This document shows, piece by piece, positions 48,991 through 58,548 of a stretch of 64,000 bases of DNA (positions within the stretch are counted from its first letter, which is position 1; every line of letters starts with the position of its first letter). The stretch is from Natrinema gelatinilyticum. Its GTDB lineage: Archaea; Halobacteriota; Halobacteria; Halobacteriales; Natrialbaceae. The stretch spans positions 3,348,001 through 3,412,000 of the forward strand of contig NZ_CP100756.1 of the NCBI RefSeq assembly GCF_024266705.1, read 5' to 3'. The notes beneath the pieces are model-generated. The model was not told the DNA's origin. It saw only the letters and a program-made list of their open reading frames with translations, and searched no databases. A program made the position numbers and the translations under genes.

Positions 48991-49980
48991 ATGAGCCACG
49001 GTGTCGACGCCGGTACGACGAGCCGTGTTGCGATCGCCTGTCAGGGTGGTGGCAGCCATACTGCATTCACCGCGGGCGTCCTCAAACGACTCCTCAGGGA
49101 ATGTGACACGAAATCCTACGACCTCGTCGGATTGAGTGGAACCTCCGGCGGAGCCGTCTGTGCAACCGCCGCCTGGTTCGGATTAGCCGAACGCGGGACC
49201 GACTATGCGATCGGAACGCTCGATGCGATCTGGCGTGACTTTTCCGCACGATCACTGCCCGATACGATCGTCAACGAGTGGGTGGTCTGGCTGGCACAGT
49301 TCGCCGCCCGCGGCGGGCCGTTGCCACTGTTCAGCCCGTACGAACTCCCGTATACCGACGTCGGCCGTGACAGGTTTCTCGACACGCTCGAGGCGCACAT
49401 CGACTTCGGTCGCGTTCCCACCCTCGCCGCCGACACGTCGATCGATCTGATTCTCGGCGCGGCGGACGTCACCGAAGGTGAATTCAAAACGTTTCGCAAC
49501 GATGCGGTCACCGCGGAGGCGGTTCTCGCGTCGGCAGCGGTTCCGACGCTGTTCGAAGCAGTGGAAATCGACAACCACTGGTACTGGGACGGGCTGTTCT
49601 CTCAGAATCCACCGATCCGTGACTTTCTCACGATGCCACAGGACGCGGCGGAAAAGCCGGACGAAATATGGATCGTTCAGATCAACCCGAAACACCGCGA
49701 GGAGGTTCCCGAGTCGGTGGAAGACATCGCGGACCGGCGCAACGAACTGGCGGGCAACCTCTCCCTGTACCAGGAAGTGTCTTTCATCGAAACGATAAAC
49801 GAACTGATCGAGCGAGGAAGCCTTCCGGAGCAGTACAAACCCGTCGATGTCGAGTTTATCGATCTGGGGAGCGATCTGACCGCGCCGTCGAAGGTCGATC
49901 GGGATCCGGCGTTCGTAGACCGGTTGATGAAGCGGGGGACCCGGCGCGCAGAGCGGTTTCTCAGAGAACGGCGTAAATGA
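48991..49980 (+). CDS. Patatin-like phospholipase
   Basis: The 329-residue protein has the oxyanion loop QGGGSHTAFTAGVLK (about residue 19), the nucleophile elbow GLSGTSGGAVC (Ser in GTSGG, about 52) and the catalytic DG of the dyad at YWDGLFSQNPP. Patatins hydrolyse acyl chains from lipids; in archaea, whose membranes are ether lipids, the substrate is unclear. ATG 48991 (MSHGVDAG) is the likely start; a TTG 15 bp upstream is less likely. Confidence 0.85.
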   Translation: MSHGVDAGTTSRVAIACQGGGSHTAFTAGVLKRLLRECDTKSYDLVGLSGTSGGAVCATAAWFGLAERGTDYAIGTLDAIWRDFSARSLPDTIVNEWVVWLAQFAARGGPLPLFSPYELPYTDVGRDRFLDTLEAHIDFGRVPTLAADTSIDLILGAADVTEGEFKTFRNDAVTAEAVLASAAVPTLFEAVEIDNHWYWDGLFSQNPPIRDFLTMPQDAAEKPDEIWIVQINPKHREEVPESVEDIADRRNELAGNLSLYQEVSFIETINELIERGSLPEQYKPVDVEFIDLGSDLTAPSKVDRDPAFVDRLMKRGTRRAERFLRERRK

Positions 49981-50394
49981 CTTCACCCCCCGGACGGCTG
50001 GTACGCAAGACGGGGCTCAGAACTCTCAGAGCCCACTTGACCAGGACCAGTTCCAGAACCAGGACCCGGCGAGATGGATGCTCGAACAGCCTCCTCGGAG
50101 GTGACGATGCTCGGGTCCGACACGAGGCGCTCCCCTCTAGTGTGATCCAGGAGATACGTTATATCGAAGAGGGGAACGACGCTCTATCGAAGACGGGAAC
50201 GTGACTCGAGAGCGGTCTCGATCGTTCGATACTGATATCGACGTAAACAGATTCGACCCCGATCCACGGCGACCGATGACCGTGCCGCAGCGGTCTCCAG
50301 CGGATCTGTTCCGTTTGTCGACAGTACGTGGCCTGGAACGTTCAGTCTTGCTCGAATAGGCGTATTTCTGTCTCGAGACTGTACGAATCCCTCC
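49981..50394. other. Intergenic, no recognisable gene
   Basis: About 410 bp between the patatin and PQQ-dehydrogenase genes without a convincing frame. A short stretch (about 50030-50100) reads DQDQFQNQDPARWMLEQ in one frame but has no start and may be a remnant. Confidence 0.35.
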
Positions 50395-51675
50395 ATGGCG
50401 CCACACATCAGTCGACGACGGCTCTTGACGGTTGCAACCGTGGGAGCGACGACGGGAATAGCCGGGTCTGCGGTACGGGGGTCCGCTACTCCTATCGAAC
50501 CGGACGAACAGACGAACGCGATCGATCGAGTCCCGGATTCGGTCGGACTCGAGACGCTCGCCGACGGAATGGCGATGCTGGTGGCGGTCGACTTTGCACC
50601 GGACACCGACCGACGGTACATCGCCCAGCGCGACGGCCGCGTCTACGTTCACGAGACGGACGGGATCCGCGAGGAACCGTTTCTCGATCTGCGCGAGACG
50701 GTCATCACTGGCGGGGAACGAGGACTACTAGGTATGACGCTCCATCCGGAGTTCGCAGATAACCGGCGGCTGTTCGTCCATTGCAGTACGTCGTCCCGCC
50801 CCGGGACGCCAGAGGAGTACGACCACACAGGTGTCATCGCGGAATTCGAGGCGACCGAGGAGGGGACCCGGGCGAAGCGGGAGACCGAACGAGTCGTGCT
50901 CGAAGTGCCTCAGCCGGCGGATTTCCACAACGGCGGTGATCTCGCGTTCGGCCCGGACGGGTATTTCTACGCCGGTATTGGGGCGGGCGGTGGTGGGGGC
51001 GGTGGCGGACAGGACGTCACGACCGACTTCCTGGGAAGCGTTTTGCGCATCGACGTCGACGACCGGGCGGCGGATCGGGAGTACGCGATCCCCGACGACA
51101 ATCCGCTGGTGGACCGCGAGGGGCTCGACGAGTATTACGCGTGGGGCTTTCGGAACCCCTGGCGACTGTCGTTCGACGACGACGATTTCTTCGTCGCGGA
51201 CGTCGGGGAAAACGACTACGAGGAAGTGAACCTCGTCGAGAAGGGGGGGAACTACGGCTGGAATATCATGGAGGGCACCCACTGTTACAGGAACGACGAC
51301 TGTCCGGCTAAGACGGGTACGGACGGCAACGACGGAGAACGGTTCCGCGACCCGATCATCGAGTACCCTCACGGAGAGGACACCTCGAGCGTGACCGGCG
51401 TCTCGGTCATCGGCGGCTACGTGTACGACGGTTCGACGATACCGGCGTTAGAAGATGCCTACGTCTTCGGGGATTTACTGGCGTCTGAACGATTGTTCGC
51501 AGCGACGCGCCCCGAGGACGACGGAGACCTGTGGCAGACCACCGTCGTCGACGTTTCGGACGGTCCGACCATAGAGCGAATCCTCTCGTTCGGGCGTGAC
51601 GACAGCGGTGAGATGTACGTTCTCGGAATCGGGGCCAGTGGGGGTGGCCTCTATCGCATCGTTCCAGCGGCGTGA
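50395..51675 (+). CDS. PQQ-dependent sugar (glucose/sorbosone) dehydrogenase family protein, Tat-exported
   Basis: The 426-residue protein starts with a twin-arginine signal (SRRRLLTVATVGATTGIAGS) and then a six-bladed beta-propeller of the GSDH family: RDGRVYVHETDGI, GERGLLGMTLHPEFADNR, the catalytic-His motif FHNGGDLAFGPDGYFY (about residue 178), EYYAWGFRNPWRLSFD and GENDYEEVNLVEKGGNYGWN. It should oxidise sugars outside the cell, with PQQ and Ca2+. A glycine run (about residue 198) lies in a surface loop. Confidence 0.87.
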   Translation: MAPHISRRRLLTVATVGATTGIAGSAVRGSATPIEPDEQTNAIDRVPDSVGLETLADGMAMLVAVDFAPDTDRRYIAQRDGRVYVHETDGIREEPFLDLRETVITGGERGLLGMTLHPEFADNRRLFVHCSTSSRPGTPEEYDHTGVIAEFEATEEGTRAKRETERVVLEVPQPADFHNGGDLAFGPDGYFYAGIGAGGGGGGGGQDVTTDFLGSVLRIDVDDRAADREYAIPDDNPLVDREGLDEYYAWGFRNPWRLSFDDDDFFVADVGENDYEEVNLVEKGGNYGWNIMEGTHCYRNDDCPAKTGTDGNDGERFRDPIIEYPHGEDTSSVTGVSVIGGYVYDGSTIPALEDAYVFGDLLASERLFAATRPEDDGDLWQTTVVDVSDGPTIERILSFGRDDSGEMYVLGIGASGGGLYRIVPAA

Positions 51676-51925
51676 TCGAACCCGTACGGAACGACACTGG
51701 ACGGGGGCTCGCTGCTGCAAAACAGAGCGTCCGCGGCGAACGCGGACGTTGACGGGGACGAGTACCTGACGTGACATCGACGTCGGTACGAGGTGGGCCC
51801 CTCCGCGTCGTACTACGAGAAATAGCGGCCGAATGGACAGGTACCGCGACGGGACGAGGGCGTCTCGCAACCACAGCGGACCGACCGAGCGCTAAACGTT
51901 TTTGATCTGCCCGCGAACGGAACGT

Positions 51926-52246
51926 ATGGTCGATCCGTCACCGTACGAACTCGTCGGTCGTCTCGCCATCGCAGTGTTCGTCATGGTCGCACCGTCGCTC
52001 TGCTTTCTGGGGTTGGTCAGGGGACTCGAGCGGATGCGTGACGACGACCTCATTCTGGCGTGGGCGCGGACCCGAAACGGCGACCAGGAGTACGAACTCC
52101 CAACGAACGACGACGTACTCACCGCGCTGGTGACCGACGTCGGTACCGAGGTGGGTGAGATGTCGACCGTTCGATGTCCAGTCTGTAACACGAAAAATCG
52201 GATCGAAATGACGTACTGTCACGACTGTCAGCACCGCCTCGCATAG
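51926..52246 (+). CDS. Small membrane protein with C-terminal zinc ribbon (paralogue of 5728-6045)
   Basis: The 106-residue product has an N-terminal membrane segment (LAIAVFVMVAPSLCFLGLVR), a linker with an acidic DEV-type stretch and a C-terminal CPVCNTKNRIEMTYCHDC zinc ribbon. Same layout and length as the protein at 5728-6045 (CSVCDAEN...CHTC). Start chosen at ATG 51926 (MVDPSPYELV). Uncharacterised haloarchaeal family. Confidence 0.7.
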   Translation: MVDPSPYELVGRLAIAVFVMVAPSLCFLGLVRGLERMRDDDLILAWARTRNGDQEYELPTNDDVLTALVTDVGTEVGEMSTVRCPVCNTKNRIEMTYCHDCQHRLA

Positions 52247-52343
52247 GACCGAGACGACGTGGTCCATTTCGGGACCGCTTAGGGTTCGGAACCGTCTCAC
52301 TGTCGCTTCCGACCCTGTCGATGAATGCGTCCGTATTCAGCTG

Positions 52344-53084
52344 TCACTGGAGGCGCTGCTCCCACTCTTGGGCGGTCATCGATTCGCCGGTGACGCCGTT
52401 TGGCCCCTGACGTACGAGCAGGCTGGCGGCCTCGTCCATCACGTCGGGTTGAAGGATCCGCTCACGCTCGTCGTCGGGGAGGTGCTCCCAGATTCGCGTG
52501 TTGACTCTACCGCCGGGATCGATCGCGTTAACGTTGATTCCGTCTGACTCGACCTCGAGTGCGACCGCCCGCGTGAATCCTTCGAGGCCCCACTTCGACG
52601 TGATGTGCGCCGCGGCCCCCGGAATCGCGTTTCTGCCGAGGCCCGAGGAGACGTTCACGACGTTCCCCGACGGCCGGTCGCGTTCGAGCATTTCCTCGAG
52701 GACCCGTTTCGTGAACAGAGCGACGCCTCTCACGTTGACGTCCATGATCCGGTCCCACTCGTCTACGCTCGTTTCGACGAGCGACTGGCGCTCATCACCG
52801 AAACTGAGACCCGACAGTCCGGCGTTGTTGATGAGCGTATCGACGGCACCGAATCGTTCGGTCGTCGACGAGACGACGTCGTCGACCGCATCCGCGTCGC
52901 GGACGTCTGCCGGTGCAACCAGCGTCTCGCCGTCCGCCTCGTTCGCCACTGTCTCGAGGTCGTCCTGGCTCCGCGCAACGAGAACGACGTTCGCATTGAG
53001 TTCGGAAAGGCTCAGCGCCATCGAACGACCTAATCCTCTACTCGCGCCGGTTACGATGATCGTCTCTCCGTCGAGATTCGTCAT
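52344..53084 (-). CDS. Short-chain dehydrogenase/reductase with Tyr-to-His change
   Basis: The 246-residue protein has the SDR cofactor motif IVTGASRGLGRSMAL (TGxxxGxG) and NNAGLSGL, and VVNVSSGLGRNAIPG with the catalytic Ser. The catalytic YxxxK is AHITSKWGLEG, i.e. His replaces Tyr at the active site; the Lys is kept. NADPH may be preferred (Arg in the first motif). Activity is likely altered or lost. Its ATG overlaps the stop of the small upstream gene (53081-53389) by 4 bp, so the two are coupled. Confidence 0.85.
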   Translation of the reverse strand: MTNLDGETIIVTGASRGLGRSMALSLSELNANVVLVARSQDDLETVANEADGETLVAPADVRDADAVDDVVSSTTERFGAVDTLINNAGLSGLSFGDERQSLVETSVDEWDRIMDVNVRGVALFTKRVLEEMLERDRPSGNVVNVSSGLGRNAIPGAAAHITSKWGLEGFTRAVALEVESDGINVNAIDPGGRVNTRIWEHLPDDERERILQPDVMDEAASLLVRQGPNGVTGESMTAQEWEQRLQ

Positions 53085-53389
53085 GTGTTGCCGTCGAGGA
53101 GGTCCAGGGAGTAATACGTTCGTCCGTCGCTACTCACATCGGGTTCGGTCTCGTCACCGAATCCCGAAACGAGTTCTCGGTCGAAAGATTTGCCGGCGGC
53201 GGTGACGTGAACCGACCGAATCGTGACGCGGTTTCCCTCTACGAATTGGGCTTTCCAGACGAAACACGCTCGCTCGACTCCGACGGCGAGGTACGGTTCC
53301 GCAGGTCGATACCGTTCGGTCGATACCAGGGGTCGTATCGACTCAAGCGTGCGGGTCCGAACTGTCGACAGTCCTTTCCGGCGGCACAA
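53081..53389 (-). CDS. Hypothetical protein coupled to the SDR gene
   Basis: The 102-codon frame has protein-like composition in its last 70 residues (CFVWKAQFVEGNRVTIRSVH, ELVSGFGDETEPDVSSDGRT). Its TGA overlaps the SDR ATG by 4 bp. The start (TTG) is weak, and the first 25 residues look unlike the rest, so the true start is uncertain. No family recognised. Confidence 0.4.
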   Translation of the reverse strand: MCRRKGLSTVRTRTLESIRPLVSTERYRPAEPYLAVGVERACFVWKAQFVEGNRVTIRSVHVTAAGKSFDRELVSGFGDETEPDVSSDGRTYYSLDLLDGNT

Positions 53390-53424
53390 AGAATTTACAT
53401 CTCCTAATTATATCTAATTACGAG

Positions 53425-54396
53425 ATGGCCGAGAACTTTCCCGACTACGTCGACGTCGACTATTCCGACGGTGAAGGCGAAGAGCCCGCGGATTATCCCC
53501 ACATCCAGGACAAGATCGAGAAGGCAATCGAAGTAACCCGCGAGGGCCTCGAGACGTACGAGAACCCGGCGGTCATGTGGACTGGCGGCAAGGACTCGAC
53601 GCTCACGCTGTATTTCATCAAAGAGGTCGCCGACCGCTTCGACCTCGAGGTCCCTCCCGCGGTGTTCATCGACCACTACCAACACTTCGATAGGATCCAC
53701 GACTTCGTCGACCACTGGGCCGACGAGTGGAATCTCGAGGTGATCTACGCCCGCAACGAGGACATCGGTACCTACGTCGAGGAACGCGACCTCGAACCGG
53801 GCGACGATATCGAAATTGCGGCCCTTTCCGAACACAACCAGCATCACGTCGAAAACATCCTCGAATACGACGAGGAGACGTTCCCGTTCCTGCTCGACAC
53901 GTACGTCGGCAACCACTTGCTGAAAACGGTCGCGCTCAACGACGCACTCGAGAAGTACGACATCGATGGCGTCATCTCCGGCGTCCGCTGGGACGAACAG
54001 GAAGCACGAGCCGACGAGACGTTCTTTTCGCCGCGTCACGACCCGGACATCTATCCGCCCCACGATCGCATTCAGCCCATCCTGCAGTTCGACGAGGCGG
54101 CCGTTTGGGAGGCGTTCTGGAACTTCGTGGTGCCGGACACCGTCGAGAACTTCCCCGAAGAGGGCTACGTTCCCGAAAGCGACGACGACCTGCCGGCGGG
54201 TGTCGAGCAGGCTGACATCCCGATCTCGCCGAAATACTTCGCCGGTTTTCGATCGCTGGGCAGCGAAGTCAGTACCGAGAAGAGTGACGAAGATCCTGCC
54301 TGGCTCCAGGATCTCGAGGGAACGACCGAGCGCGCGGGCCGCGCCCAGGACAAGGAAGACCTGATGGAGCGCCTGCGTGATCTGGGCTACATGTAG
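53425..54396 (+). CDS. PAPS-reductase/ATP-sulfurylase-superfamily (PP-loop) protein
   Basis: The 323-residue protein carries the PP-loop WTGGKDSTLTLYFIKEVADR (about residue 52), FIDHYQHFDRIHDFVDHWAD, and GVISGVRWDEQEARADETFF plus a C-terminal domain. It is of the CysH/CysD type: either adenylylsulfate/PAPS reduction or sulfate activation. It is preceded by an AATTATATCTAATTA tract that could hold the TATA box. No CysN partner is next to it. Confidence 0.83.
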   Translation: MAENFPDYVDVDYSDGEGEEPADYPHIQDKIEKAIEVTREGLETYENPAVMWTGGKDSTLTLYFIKEVADRFDLEVPPAVFIDHYQHFDRIHDFVDHWADEWNLEVIYARNEDIGTYVEERDLEPGDDIEIAALSEHNQHHVENILEYDEETFPFLLDTYVGNHLLKTVALNDALEKYDIDGVISGVRWDEQEARADETFFSPRHDPDIYPPHDRIQPILQFDEAAVWEAFWNFVVPDTVENFPEEGYVPESDDDLPAGVEQADIPISPKYFAGFRSLGSEVSTEKSDEDPAWLQDLEGTTERAGRAQDKEDLMERLRDLGYM

Positions 54397-54541
54397 GCCG
54401 GTCGGCGGTCGACGGCCGTCGAATCGTTGCTCACCGACTTACTCGCCCGTTTTTTCCGAACGTGACAGCACTGCCAATATGAATGGGGACCATAGCCGCG
54501 ACAGTTCGAGAGTCGATCGATAACCGTTTTTCTACTCGCGG

Positions 54542-54736
54542 TTACCGGCCTGCAGCCCGATACTCGCCGTGTTTGACGCCGATTGCGAGCATGAGCAGAC
54601 CGAAGACGATCATCGACGGTGCAACCATCATCAGTACGATGTTCGTTGCCATCATATCGCCGCCGATCAGACCACCGACGCCGAGCGCGATTACGATGAC
54701 GAACAGGGCCGCCGTTTTCGGAAGGTCGAAATCCAT
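54542..54736 (-). CDS. Two-TM small membrane protein (DUF7333-type)
   Basis: The 64-residue protein starts MDFDLPKTAALFVIVIALGV and has a second membrane segment (NIVLMMVAPSMIVFGLLMLA) followed by IGVKHGEYRAAGR. I recognise it as the haloarchaeal family DUF7333. Function unknown. Confidence 0.75.
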   Translation of the reverse strand: MDFDLPKTAALFVIVIALGVGGLIGGDMMATNIVLMMVAPSMIVFGLLMLAIGVKHGEYRAAGR

Positions 54737-54964
54737 ATACGATTGTTGGGACGGAGACGGCAAATGGTATCGGGAATCGGAAGTCCGTTCACACAGGTTG
54801 TCAAAAAGAGCGGACTACTCCGACGGGCGAACCAGGTTCGTCAGTGCGATGACGATCCTGAGGAACCAGCCACGCGGGAACGAGATGCCGAGCTACATCG
54901 CCGCTTCGGTCGTTCGGAAAACGGAATCGCGAGGCTCACGCACACCTCCCGCGAGCGGGCACGG

Positions 54965-55807
54965 TCAGTTCCAGGGGGCGAATCCCGGGTCGACCAGGCG
55001 GCTGATTTCGTCGACCGCGTCGATGGTATTGATATCCTCCCGGTCGAGGTCCACAGTCAGCGACTCCCAATTGTCGGTGATGTGATCTGCACCGGTCGCT
55101 TTCGGAATCGCGGTGACGTCCTTCTCGCGGGCCCAGGCGAGACTGACCTGAGCCTCGGTCGCGTCGTGTTTCTCGGCGATCGACTGAATCTCGGGTTGGT
55201 CGATGATTCGGCCGCGCGCGAGCGGCGAGTAGCCGACGACTTCGACGTCTAGGCTATCACAGGTTTCGCGGATCGGCTCCTGGGGAAGCAGCGGATGAAA
55301 CTCGACCTGATTCGCGAAGATCGGCGCATCACAGACGTCGACGGCGACTTCGAGTTGTTCAGGTTCGAAATTACTGACGCCGACGTTTTCGATCAGCCCC
55401 TCGTCGTAGAGTTCCGCGAACGCGGCAAGGGTCTCCTCGGCGTCGTAGGTCCGGGACGGCCAGTGGACGTACAATAGGTCGAGGTAGTCGACGCCGAGTC
55501 GGTCGAGGCTCTCTCGAGCCGTCTCGAGGACGTCGTCGTGAGCCAGATTCGAAATCCAGATCTTGGTCGCAAGGAAGATGTCCTCGCGATCGACGTCAGC
55601 CGCTGCGATGCCGTCGCCGACGGCGGCTTCGTTGCCGTACGCCTGGGCGGTGTCGATGTGACGGTAGCCGGTCTCGAGAGCGGTCCGGACGCTCTCGGCG
55701 CACTGCGCGGCGTCCTCGTTCTCCCAGGTTCCGAGGCCGAGCATCGGCATTGCATCGGTCCGTGGACACGTCCCCGGTGCGATCGATTCGGCGTCTTCTG
55801 TTTCCAT
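54965..55807 (-). CDS. Aldo/keto reductase
   Basis: The 280-residue protein has the AKR tetrad region: DTAQAYGNEAAVGDGI (Asp, Tyr), ATKIWISNL (Lys) and LLYVHWPS (His), plus IENVGVSNFEPEQLEVAVDV and NQVEFHPLLPQEPI. It reduces carbonyls with NAD(P)H in the cytoplasm. Start is ATG 55805-55807 (METEDAESI). Confidence 0.88.
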   Translation of the reverse strand: METEDAESIAPGTCPRTDAMPMLGLGTWENEDAAQCAESVRTALETGYRHIDTAQAYGNEAAVGDGIAAADVDREDIFLATKIWISNLAHDDVLETARESLDRLGVDYLDLLYVHWPSRTYDAEETLAAFAELYDEGLIENVGVSNFEPEQLEVAVDVCDAPIFANQVEFHPLLPQEPIRETCDSLDVEVVGYSPLARGRIIDQPEIQSIAEKHDATEAQVSLAWAREKDVTAIPKATGADHITDNWESLTVDLDREDINTIDAVDEISRLVDPGFAPWN

Positions 55808-55948
55808 GCTGGGACGAAAGCGGAGAACGCGAAAATGGGTTTTGGTATCGGTCAATGGTTCGGGTTACGACAGCGAAATGAGGTGGGAGACGGCGTGTGC
55901 GGCCTGTGAACGGCACTCGTGGCAAACGGTGGTGTAATCGTTCGTTCG

Positions 55949-57373
55949 TTACTCGTACAGGTGGTCCCAGGGATGTTCCCGTTCGAGTGTTGCGCTCGCA
56001 GCGAGGACGGTGTCGTCTTCGAATCGTCGGCCGACCAATTGGAGGCCGACGGGATGGCCGCCGTCTGTCAGTCCGGCGGGCGCCGAGGCAACCGGGTGAC
56101 CGGTCCAGTTGAACGGCCACGTCAGCGGCCATTCCCAGGCCTCTGCGCCGAGGTCCTCGTGCAGTCCGACGTCCCCTCTCGAGAGCGTCGGCGCGACGAG
56201 CAGGTCGTAGTCGGCCAGTACGTCCTGGACTGCGTCGTAGACGCCGGTTCGGACGATGCCGGATCGGGCGACGTCCTCGGTGTCGTACTCGTCGCCGATG
56301 TGGAGCATCGCCAACAGGCTGTCGGAGACCTCGTCGGACCGTTCTCGAAAGTCGACGCCGTGGGCCGCTTCGATCACTGTCACAGTCTCGAGGACGGACG
56401 ACGTGTACGTCGGCATCGCCGCCTCGCTCAACTCCGCCATCGAATAGCCGTGGCCGACGGTCACCGTATCGACCGTCGCACCGGCATCCGAAAATGCATC
56501 GACTGCGTCGTCGACGACCGAGCGCACCTGATCCGCGACCGGGAAGACGTCGAGGTCGGGACTGTACGCAATACGGTAGTCGTCGATCGACCGCTCGAGT
56601 GCGGCGTTGTACTCCATCTCGGCGGGAACGCTGTTCGGATCGGCCGGGTGTGGCCCGTCCATCACGGACAGTAACAACGCGGCATCCCCAACGGTGCGGG
56701 TCATCGGCCCCTTCGTCGTGTGCTGGGGTTCGCGCCCGAACGCGCTCGGTCGGCCGTCGTCGGGCACCAGCCCGAACGTCGGCTTGAACCCGTAGACGCC
56801 GCAGGCTGCGGCCGGAATGCGAAGTGAGCCACCCGCATCGCTGCCCGTCGCGATGGGTGCCATGCGGGCGGACAGCGCCGCGGCGGAACCGCCGGAGGAG
56901 CCGCCTGCGTTGAGCCCGGTGTCGATCGGCGACGCCGTCGGGCCGATCACCTCGTTGTCCGTCGTGCCCTTGTGTCCCAGCTCCGGCGTGTTCGTCTTTC
57001 CGATCACGATCGCGCCGGCGTTCTCGAGGCGCTCGACTATCGCGGCCGTCCGTTCGGAAACGTACTCGTCGAACAGCGCCGAGCCGTACGTGTTCCGGAC
57101 TCCCGCCTTTTCGGCTCCGAGGTCTTTCAGCGCCAGCGGGACGCCGTGTAGCGGCCCGACGTCCTCGCCCGTCTCGAGCGCCCGATCGGCCGCCGCGGCG
57201 GCCTCGATGGCCTCGTCTTCACAGACCGTGACGAAGGCGTTGATCTCGTCGTCTCGCTCGTCGATCCGCTCGAGATGAGCTTCGACGACTTCGGTTGCCG
57301 TCAGGTCCTCGTCTCGAATTCGGCTCGCCAGTACCGACGCCGAGAGTCGTGTGAGTTCCGTTTCGCAAGACAT
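55949..57373 (-). CDS. Amidase (amidase-signature family)
   Basis: The 474-residue protein has the Ser-cisSer-Lys triad: Lys in HGVPLALKDLGAEK (about residue 82), cis-Ser in NAGGSSGGSAAALSA and the nucleophile Ser in GSDAGGSLRIPAAACGVYG. The rest follows GatA/amidase length. It hydrolyses amides; with no GatB/GatC nearby it is a stand-alone amidase. Start is ATG 57371-57373 (MSCETELT). Confidence 0.88.
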   Translation of the reverse strand: MSCETELTRLSASVLASRIRDEDLTATEVVEAHLERIDERDDEINAFVTVCEDEAIEAAAAADRALETGEDVGPLHGVPLALKDLGAEKAGVRNTYGSALFDEYVSERTAAIVERLENAGAIVIGKTNTPELGHKGTTDNEVIGPTASPIDTGLNAGGSSGGSAAALSARMAPIATGSDAGGSLRIPAAACGVYGFKPTFGLVPDDGRPSAFGREPQHTTKGPMTRTVGDAALLLSVMDGPHPADPNSVPAEMEYNAALERSIDDYRIAYSPDLDVFPVADQVRSVVDDAVDAFSDAGATVDTVTVGHGYSMAELSEAAMPTYTSSVLETVTVIEAAHGVDFRERSDEVSDSLLAMLHIGDEYDTEDVARSGIVRTGVYDAVQDVLADYDLLVAPTLSRGDVGLHEDLGAEAWEWPLTWPFNWTGHPVASAPAGLTDGGHPVGLQLVGRRFEDDTVLAASATLEREHPWDHLYE

Positions 57374-57574
57374 ATCGCTAGCATACGATGGAGGGCTGAT
57401 ATACGTTCGTCCGACGTACGAGACGAGCGGGCGTGAATCGAAGCCCGTCGGCGCCCGACTTCGAATCACAGACCGAGCAATCGAGACGCGTGGTATTACC
57501 TTCCGGGAGGGTCGACCGTTGCGGTCGACCGTGCTCGGCAGGATCGAAACCGCCGACCACTGTGCTTGCGGTCG

Positions 57575-58321
57575 TTACTGGTACATTCGAAGCGGTTGGG
57601 CTTGGGTGCTCTCCTCCTGTCCGATCGCTTGCATCTGCCGCGCCAGTCGCTCTCGCTTCGCACGGATCTCCTCGGCGTGGTCGAGGAGGTCCTGAACGTC
57701 GATGTCGAGGCCGATGATTGGGCCGATCCCGTCTTCGAGGAGAACGCTCGCGGCCTGGGGGTCGGGGAACTGGGGGTCACACTGGACGATGAGACCGAGG
57801 GTGGCGTAGGCTTCCCGTGCAGCAGCGTCGATGAGCGCCCCCGTAGGACCGGTTATGACGCCGTCCTCCGGCGGAATCGGAACGTCGGCCGCTTCGAGTC
57901 GGTTGTCGCCGTCGGCGGTTGCGATGCCGTAGACGGCGGCCCGGGTCTCCTCGTCGCGTTCGACCGGCAGTCCGCTGAGGTATATCGGCGTGGCCTCCTG
58001 GTCGATGATCCAACTGGTCAGGCAGTCGGCGACGTTCCCGATGGCCGCCGAACTGATCGGCGCGTCGCTCTGGAGGACGAGCAGGTCGTGGTCCTCGCTG
58101 ACGTAGAGGCGCACCGGCGGGCGCGCAGTCCGGTTGCCGCCGCGATAGACGCCGATCCTGGCTAGTCCGTCGCAATGGACGCTCGCGTAGTACTGCATAT
58201 CCAGTTCCGTAACGAGGTGATCGGCCGCGAGCTTTCCCACGAGGCCGACACCCGGGAATCCCTCCACGAGCGTGGGTTCCTCGAGTTCGACGTCCGGTCC
58301 CTGCGGGCGAATCTCTGCCAT
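57575..58321 (-). CDS. PAC2-family (proteasome-assembly-chaperone-like) protein
   Basis: The 248-residue protein has the PAC2 motif LVEGFPGVGLVGKLAADHLV (about residue 18), YVSEDHDLLVLQSDAPIS and VCDLTGPTGALIDAAAREAY-like segments. PAC2 relatives help proteasome assembly or ligand binding; the archaeal role is not established. ATG 58319-58321 lies directly before the domain; the longer frame overlaps the neighbour. Confidence 0.85.
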   Translation of the reverse strand: MAEIRPQGPDVELEEPTLVEGFPGVGLVGKLAADHLVTELDMQYYASVHCDGLARIGVYRGGNRTARPPVRLYVSEDHDLLVLQSDAPISSAAIGNVADCLTSWIIDQEATPIYLSGLPVERDEETRAAVYGIATADGDNRLEAADVPIPPEDGVITGPTGALIDAAAREAYATLGLIVQCDPQFPDPQAASVLLEDGIGPIIGLDIDVQDLLDHAEEIRAKRERLARQMQAIGQEESTQAQPLRMYQ

Positions 58322-58548
58322 AGGCGGAGAGAGGGCCGTCAGGGGTATAAAATCGAGGGGGACGGTGCGTTCCGGTACCTGTCTCACGGCGGGAGAACCA
58401 GCGTCTCCGTCGACTCCGCCTGAAACTCGAAGGCAGAACGTCGACTCGTATCCCTCGTCCGTGAGCGTCGACGAGACGGTCTTCGACGAGCCTAGTAATT
58501 CCGACCGCTTCGAAACCCACAAGCGGCGGGCCACCGAAATCGTGTCCG

